Assembly: GCA_016946835.1 (NCBI GenBank) | Contig: JACVTC010000001.1 | Coordinates: forward strand, 1,162,501 to 1,224,500 | Direction: 5' to 3' | Origin: Neocallimastix lanati (nom. inval.) | Taxonomy: Eukaryota; Neocallimastigomycota; Neocallimastigomycetes; Neocallimastigales; Neocallimastigaceae | Length of the DNA stretch: 62,000 nucleotides | Shown here: one piece after another, positions 56,130 to 62,000 of the stretch | Position numbering within the stretch: the first letter of the stretch is position 1 | How the letters are laid out: each line of letters starts with the position of its first letter | Program-made: the position numbers and the translations under genes | The notes under the pieces: generated by a model | The model's database searches: none | What the model was told of the DNA's origin: nothing | The model's input: only the letters and a program-made list of their open reading frames with translations

Positions 56130-57600
56130 TATTAAATTTTATAAATATGATTCATTTAAAAAAAATATATTAAATCTTTTTTTTCCGTTATTAAAATTAT
56201 ATTAAAAATTATAAAATTATACAGATTATATTATAATACATTATTCTACATTAATATAAAGATAAATACATTATATGAAATCTTATTATAAAAATAATCA
56301 TGCGCCTCATTTTAAAATTATATAATTATTAATAAATATTAAATATTATTATTACAAATTATTTATTATAATCTTAGTATATAAACTTTATGTCAACATT
56401 CCCTTAAAGTGTATATTTAAAATTCTGTCAATTGAGAGTTTTTAAATTTTCCTATTAAATTTTTTGTAAAGTATTTTGTAAATTGATCAACTTTATCAAT
56501 TATTTGCTTAAATTATTTTAAATATTTTAACTTTGGAATTCATTTTTTTTTTTAAATTATTTTTACATTATTCTCATAATTCATCAAAATTGGTAAAATT
56601 AGTATCTTGAATAATCAATTTTGGAACCATGTCATAGATATAATCACATTTTTGAATATTAGTTGAATTTTCATTTAATTTTTTTTTTTGTTGAATAAAA
56701 AAAATTTTCTACCTTTGAAATAAATATAGAAATGACATTTTTTTAAGGGAAAATCTCAAATATTATAATTTTTTCTCTATTTTATTTTTCTTTCTTCAGT
56801 ATTTCTTTCATGATTACATCTTAATAATATTTCCCATAATTCGTAGGCAATATTTTATTGATTGAAATCAATGTCATTTTTTTAATTCAGCTGACATACT
56901 ATTCATTATAATAAATTTTTGCATTTCTGTTATTTAAAATCATTACTTTAGTGACAGATTTTTCATATATCATATTTATATATTGTCTGACTTTCATATA
57001 TTCATTTATTTTTCCATTGATTTAGAAATATTTAATTTTTTATTTTTATTTATATATACATAATTACATAAATCATGTATATCTAGAACCATATCAATAT
57101 CTTGAACCAAAGATTTATAATTTTTGGCACCTTTTAAAACTTCCTTGGTGTTAAGAGCATTTAAGAAAGGATTTTTATTAGTGACTACTTCTAAAACATT
57201 AAATGATGATTCTGTTTTACTTATTTTATTATTCATTTTATTTCATGGAAAATAATGAATAATAATTATTTTTATAATTTTAATATATATTAAATTTTTT
57301 TTATTATGAGGATATTTCAGAGATCAATGTGATTTTTTATCTTTTGTAAATATGATTCTTTTATTAAAGAAACTATAAATTTTTTTTTTTTTTTTTTTTT
57401 TTTCATTAATAAAATTTTATTATAATTATACATATTACATTGCAATACATGTTTAGTACATTAATATAAAGGTAAATACATTAAATAAAATATTATGGTA
57501 TAAATAATTATGCGCCTCGTTAAAAATTATATAATTATTAAATAATATAAATTATATAAAAATAATATATATTAAAGTTAAAAATTTTTTATTATTATAT
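56130..57600 (-). mobile_element. gag-only Ty1/copia relic with degenerate LTRs
   Basis: Two related non-coding blocks in direct orientation flank a gag-like relic. The 3' LTR is about 56130-56398 and the 5' LTR about 57340-57600. They share CATTAATATAAA.{1}ATAAATACATTA, ATAAT.ATGCGCCTC and ATTATATAATTATTA in the same order. On the minus strand the 3' LTR begins TGTTGACA at 56398, directly after the purine tract AAGGGAA (56405-56399). Gag lies between: an intact 76-codon start (57236-57006, MNNKISKTESSFNVLEVVTN then LKGAKNYKSLVQDIDMVLD), then broken frames to about 56400. The pattern resembles copia gag (UBN2-type). No protease, integrase or RT is present, so the unit is internally deleted or non-autonomous. 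Confidence 0.7.
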
Positions 57601-57756
57601 AAAAAAATTTTTAAATTTAATAAATAAAATAAATTTATTCTATTATTATTTAATATATTATGAAATAAAATGTTTTTTATATTGTTTTAATTTTTATTAC
57701 TATAAAATCCTTTTTCATATAAAATGAATCTTTAAACCGTTATATTGTTTATTTTT

Positions 57757-57802
<46 letters not shown>

Positions 57803-58222
57803 TTATTATTATTTTATTATAAAAGTATAATAAAATAAAAAAAATAATATCAAATTGTTATAATGTATTAAAAAAAAAATAAACAAGTAAAAAAAAAAAA
57901 AAAAAAGATAGAAAAAAAAATAATTATATAAAGTAAATGAAATAAAAAAAAAAAAAATAATAATAATTATAATAAAAAAAAAAAAAGAAATAAAATATAA
58001 AGATAATTAAATAAAGTAGAATTAAAAAAATAAAATTTTAAAATTCAAAAATAAAAACAAATAAATAAACAAATATATATATATGTATATATAATTGTAA
58101 ATAATTAAAAAATAGAAAAATATATAATTAATAGAATAAAAATAATTATATAATAATAGAACAATCATAAAATTTATTATTTATTTAAAAATAGAAATAT
58201 AATATCATAGAAAAAAAGGAAA
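57601..58222. other. AT-rich upstream region of the subtilase gene
   Basis: No gene. It includes a poly(T) tract of about 40 bp at 57758-57796 and several A runs. The leader just before the ATG is ATAGAAAAAAAGGAAA, an A-rich Kozak context. Confidence 0.6.
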
Positions 58223-61200
58223 ATGAATACAATAAAAAAGAGCATATATTTTATATTACTTTTTTATCTAATTAATTTAATTAATGCGAAAAGTGATAGT
58301 AGGATAAGGAACTTCGGTTCAAATAATAAATATTATATTATATCAATAAAGGATTCAAGCGAATATTCTTTTGATATTCAACCATCAAAGCGAAGTGAAA
58401 ATGTTGAAAAATTAAAGAAAAAGGATTTAAATGAAGTACCAAAATTTAATCCACTTGATTTTGACGAAATTACTGAAATTATTAAAAGTGAGGATTGCTA
58501 TTCAAAAATTAGTGATATGAGTTTAAATGATACTAGTCTTTGTAATCTAGGTAACAATTCTTTAATTAATAATGATAAAATTGATATTAATCAATTAGAA
58601 AAGGAATTAAAACCAAAGAATAAATTTGTTTCAAAAAAATTGGAAAATCTCGCAGAAATTATTATTGATAATATTGATACTTATAAAAATGATGTAGTTA
58701 TCAATGAATTACAAAATGAGGTTTTAAAGCGTAGTTCAACTAGTTTAAAAGACCTTCTTGAAAATAAAATATTTTCCAAGATTTTAAAAAAGACCTTCAA
58801 TGTTTTAGATGTAACTCTTATTAATGCTTATCTTTCAAAAGAAATTTATGAAATAGTAAAAGATTTACCAGATGTTGTTGAATGTATAGAAGATGTTAAG
58901 ATTCAAAATCCTACTATTCCAGAATCTTTAGTTCATATTGATAAATCAATAAAATCTTCAAGAACTGATAGGACTTCAAAGAACGTTAAAAGAGATGAAA
59001 ATGAAAACAATTACTATAATATTACTGATATTAAAGTTGATACAAAATGGTCAGATGTCTCTGTTGAACATAATGCTGGACTTCACTTATCACTTATATC
59101 TCAATCTAAATTTGATTCAAATCTTATTGGAAAATATGATACTAATTATTATTATCCATCCACAGCTGGTTCTGGTGTTGATATATATATCATTGATGGT
59201 GGAATTAATGTTAATCATGCTGATTTTGATACTACTGACCGTACAGTTACTTGTGATGCTATTACTAACGAAGATGGATACACAGTAATTGAAAAAGATT
59301 CCGAGCTCTCTAAAAATTGCTCTGGAACAGAAAAAAAAAAACAACTTCATGGAATTTCTGTTGCCTCAGCGGCAGCAGGTACTTTATATGGTGTTGCTAA
59401 AAAAGCTAATATTCATGCCATTGCCATTGAACCTTACTTTAGTAATTATATTTCAGCTTTAAAATATATTGAAAAATATGCTACTGATCCACATAAAACT
59501 GTCATTAATATTTCATCCGGAGGTTATGTATATTCTAATACACTTGATAAACTTTTTAATATTATGATAAGAAAAGGATTTATGGTTATAGCTGCTTCTG
59601 GTAATGAAGCTAATGATGCTTGCACTACCGATAATAGATACACTTATATGGGTGAAGTTAATGAAAAAAATTATCCATCTTCATTTATTGACGTTATTAG
59701 TGTTGGTGGTACGGATAACAATTTAAAAACTAAGGATATCCCGGATGATGCTGATGTTTATAATAGTGCGTCTTTCAGTAATTATGGTAGTTGTGTTGAT
59801 ATTTTTGCCCCAGGTTATTGTAATTTAGCCTCTTTTCCTGATGAGGTTGAAGATAACAAGATTTATACTAAAACTTCTTTTGTTCATGGTACTTCATTTT
59901 CTTCTCCAATGGTTGCTGGGGTTGCCGCTTTATTAATTTCTGAACATCCTGAAATTGAATTTAATCAAGATATCTTGAAAAAGATGCTCATCGATCTTTC
60001 CATTAAGGATATTATTAGTGATTTAGAATGGTTACATACCCCAAATCGTTTCCTTAATATTGGTAAAACTATCGTATATTCTGCTGATAACAAATATAAG
60101 GGTTGTGGTATTCTTTCCGGTAAGAAGTCTTGTACCGACGATAAATGTTGTTCAGCATCCGGATACTGTGGTAGGAAAGATGATTTTTGTGAGGTTGATT
60201 GTCAAAGTGAATATGGTAAATGTTCTATTAATAATCATCCTAGCCTAAGAGATGATGAAGAAGAAGAAGAAATATATAAAAATGGCTATATTTACAACTA
60301 TTGGATGGATTTATGCCTTAAGTTTGCTGTCGATAACTATGTTGAAAACAATATTATCTTAACGGTTTGTGATAATAAAGATACGGACTATTTCTGGTAT
60401 GTTAATAGAAATAATGATGGTAAATATATTCAGGATACTTATGTTGATGTTTGTATGAACTTTGATGAAAATGGTATTGCTTTTGCAAATCCATGTGAAA
60501 CTGGTATTGTTATGAAGGATATTAATACATCATTTAGTAAGGATGCAATTCAATCTGATCAATTCCCAGATATGTGTTTAAAACCAATTATAAGTGATTT
60601 TGATCCATATGGTATTACTATTTTTTCTAATAATAATGGTCTTCGTGTCAAGATGGATAAATGTGATTATGATGATGAATATCAACACTGGAGAATAAGA
60701 GATATTCCAGAAATTATTTATGATGAAATTTATGATTATTATGATGCCAATGAAGAATATATTAAAAATAGTGAAGTTACTATTACGTACAGTAATCTTA
60801 AGGAAGATTTACCAACTGAAGTTCCAACTAATGATAATAATGATAATAATGATAATAATGATGAGGAACAAAAGAATGCCAGTGATGTATTCGAAGAAAT
60901 TGAAAGTACTAAAATTCTAACCGCTGAACCTGAATCAGAAGTTACTACAACTGTTGATAGTGAAAATACGGAATTCCATAATGAAACTGATGGTAGTTCC
61001 ATTTCCATTACTTCAAAAGAATACCCAACCAATAGTGTAGATGTTGATGGTGAACCAAACTTTGATGATATTGAGGATAATAAATCATACTCAGAATCTT
61101 ATGAATTTGAAGAACCAGAACAAACCACTTCGTCAAGTAATGAAATTGAATACAATGAGTACGGTCAATTATTTAACAAAGATGATTATATTGAATGTAC

Positions 61201-61684
61201 TGTCAGTAAAATAGTTGTTACCAATAAGAAGAGTGTATGGATATATAATGCTGAAAAGAACTTATGTTTATCTTTTACTGGTAAATATAAGCAACAAGCG
61301 ATCTTAGAAAAATGTGATTTAAAGAATAAGGGTCAACAATGGTTAGTACCAGATAATAATCATGGTTACTATGTCAATGTTAATGTCAATGACGATGACG
61401 AGGATGAAGATATTTGTATTATATATACACAAAATAAGGACCTTATCTTAAATAAATGTGTTGAAGAAATTTCACTTGAAAAACTTTATGTTAAAAACCA
61501 TGCTTCTGTTATTGAATACAAAGATGATACACTTACAATCTATGATGAATTACATGATGAAGAAGTTTGCTTGAATATTCAAGAGAAGCAAGAGAAAAAG
61601 AATGAAGTTTTATTAAATATGGTTCCATGTGATCAACCACATTCTAAATTTATATTAACTACTGAATTTCCAAATGCTAAATAA
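58223..61684 (+). CDS. secreted subtilisin-like serine protease with CBM18 and ricin-type lectin tail, 1153 aa
   Basis: Intronless. The signal peptide is about residues 1-22 (MNTIKKSIYFILLFYLINLI). A prodomain-like region rich in Lys/Asp/Ser runs to about 265, with KNVKRDENE as a possible processing site. The S8 domain spans about 270-620 with a complete catalytic set: D325 (YIIDGGINVNHADF), H376 (LHGISVAS), N461 (AASGNEAND) and S558 (HGTSFSSPMVAG). Then a chitin-binding CBM18 (about 626-668: GCGILSGKKSC...CCSASGYCG). Next a ricin-type beta-trefoil-like region (about 688-835, MDLCLKFAVDN...WYVN) and an acidic Asp/Glu/Asn/Thr spacer. A second lectin-like segment (about 1005-1100, NLCLSFTGKYKQQAILEKCD...QQWLV) precedes the C-terminus. 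It probably acts outside the cell or at the wall, with the tail directing it to chitin or glycoprotein; that is inferred. No transmembrane segment or GPI signal is seen. Confidence 0.93.
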   Translation: MNTIKKSIYFILLFYLINLINAKSDSRIRNFGSNNKYYIISIKDSSEYSFDIQPSKRSENVEKLKKKDLNEVPKFNPLDFDEITEIIKSEDCYSKISDMSLNDTSLCNLGNNSLINNDKIDINQLEKELKPKNKFVSKKLENLAEIIIDNIDTYKNDVVINELQNEVLKRSSTSLKDLLENKIFSKILKKTFNVLDVTLINAYLSKEIYEIVKDLPDVVECIEDVKIQNPTIPESLVHIDKSIKSSRTDRTSKNVKRDENENNYYNITDIKVDTKWSDVSVEHNAGLHLSLISQSKFDSNLIGKYDTNYYYPSTAGSGVDIYIIDGGINVNHADFDTTDRTVTCDAITNEDGYTVIEKDSELSKNCSGTEKKKQLHGISVASAAAGTLYGVAKKANIHAIAIEPYFSNYISALKYIEKYATDPHKTVINISSGGYVYSNTLDKLFNIMIRKGFMVIAASGNEANDACTTDNRYTYMGEVNEKNYPSSFIDVISVGGTDNNLKTKDIPDDADVYNSASFSNYGSCVDIFAPGYCNLASFPDEVEDNKIYTKTSFVHGTSFSSPMVAGVAALLISEHPEIEFNQDILKKMLIDLSIKDIISDLEWLHTPNRFLNIGKTIVYSADNKYKGCGILSGKKSCTDDKCCSASGYCGRKDDFCEVDCQSEYGKCSINNHPSLRDDEEEEEIYKNGYIYNYWMDLCLKFAVDNYVENNIILTVCDNKDTDYFWYVNRNNDGKYIQDTYVDVCMNFDENGIAFANPCETGIVMKDINTSFSKDAIQSDQFPDMCLKPIISDFDPYGITIFSNNNGLRVKMDKCDYDDEYQHWRIRDIPEIIYDEIYDYYDANEEYIKNSEVTITYSNLKEDLPTEVPTNDNNDNNDNNDEEQKNASDVFEEIESTKILTAEPESEVTTTVDSENTEFHNETDGSSISITSKEYPTNSVDVDGEPNFDDIEDNKSYSESYEFEEPEQTTSSSNEIEYNEYGQLFNKDDYIECTVSKIVVTNKKSVWIYNAEKNLCLSFTGKYKQQAILEKCDLKNKGQQWLVPDNNHGYYVNVNVNDDDEDEDICIIYTQNKDLILNKCVEEISLEKLYVKNHASVIEYKDDTLTIYDELHDEEVCLNIQEKQEKKNEVLLNMVPCDQPHSKFILTTEFPNAK

Positions 61685-61724
61685 AAGAATGACTATTTTA
61701 AAATTTAATGAACAGTGAACAATT

Positions 61725-61755
<31 letters not shown>

Positions 61756-62000
61756 TTTTATTTTATTATAAGGGATGCACATGTTCTATCTTTTTAAATT
61801 TTTTTTAAATATATTTTAATATCTATTTTTTTTTTTTAATAATTTATTATTTATTAAATTTACTGATGTAAAAAAAAAAAAAAAAAAAAATAAAATTAGT
61901 AAAAGGAAAATTTAGTTTTATTTATTTTATTTTTTAATTTATTAGTATTATTATTATTATTGTTATTATTTTTCAAATTATAAAATATATATATATATAT
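61685..62000. other. 3' flank of the subtilase gene
   Basis: AT-rich with poly(A) runs at 61724-61750 and 61871-61890. No further gene starts before the window ends. Confidence 0.6.

Overview
This window looks like nuclear DNA of a very AT-rich fungus, most likely an anaerobic gut fungus (Neocallimastigomycota). That is an inference from four things: intergenic DNA made almost entirely of A and T, with long poly(A)/poly(T) runs and AT microsatellites; short AT-rich introns (GTAA/GTAT...TAG or AAG); Asn-rich low-complexity proteins; and a secreted GH6 cellulase with a fungal CBM1. No species can be named.

Layout, left to right. 1-758: two inverted copies of a MITE-like element. 1483-2266 (-): a small unrecognised 3-exon gene. 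5249-12382 (-): the lipid-transfer autophagy gene ATG2, reconstructed in 12 exons (1738 codons, all phases consistent). 17419-20826 (+): a membrane-anchored CAP/SCP protein with an Arg-Ser-rich tail. 21995-23440 (-): a decayed non-LTR retrotransposon. 23441-31873: gene-free AT repeat DNA with several satellite arrays. 31874-32155 (+): an AN1 zinc-finger protein. 33184-33501: a third MITE copy. 33731-36625: GC-richer dispersed repeat fragments. 36615-37205: an AAAAT satellite. 37586-39549 (-): the CBM1-GH6 cellulase. 42633-46340: a pseudogene zone (esterase fragment, Ty1/copia relic, ankyrin-repeat relic). 47629-50388 (-): the actin-filament gene AIP1. 51467-51689: a fourth MITE copy. 53260-54243 (+): an SMC3 relic that has lost its middle. 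54584-55027 (-): a tRNA-headed SINE-like insertion with a 15-bp target duplication. 56130-57600 (-): a gag-only copia element with degenerate LTRs. 58223-61684 (+): a large secreted subtilase with a chitin-binding and ricin-type lectin tail.

The intact genes are mostly solitary and show no operon-like or pathway clustering. Two are housekeeping genes (ATG2, AIP1). Three are secreted or surface proteins (CAP, GH6, subtilase), the last two probably acting on plant cell wall or on chitin/glycoprotein substrates. The most informative unlisted signal is the MITE family: three complete copies each have a perfect 9-bp target-site duplication and sub-terminal tandem 15-bp motifs. The SINE-like element and the gag-only LTR element are the other well-supported mobile units.
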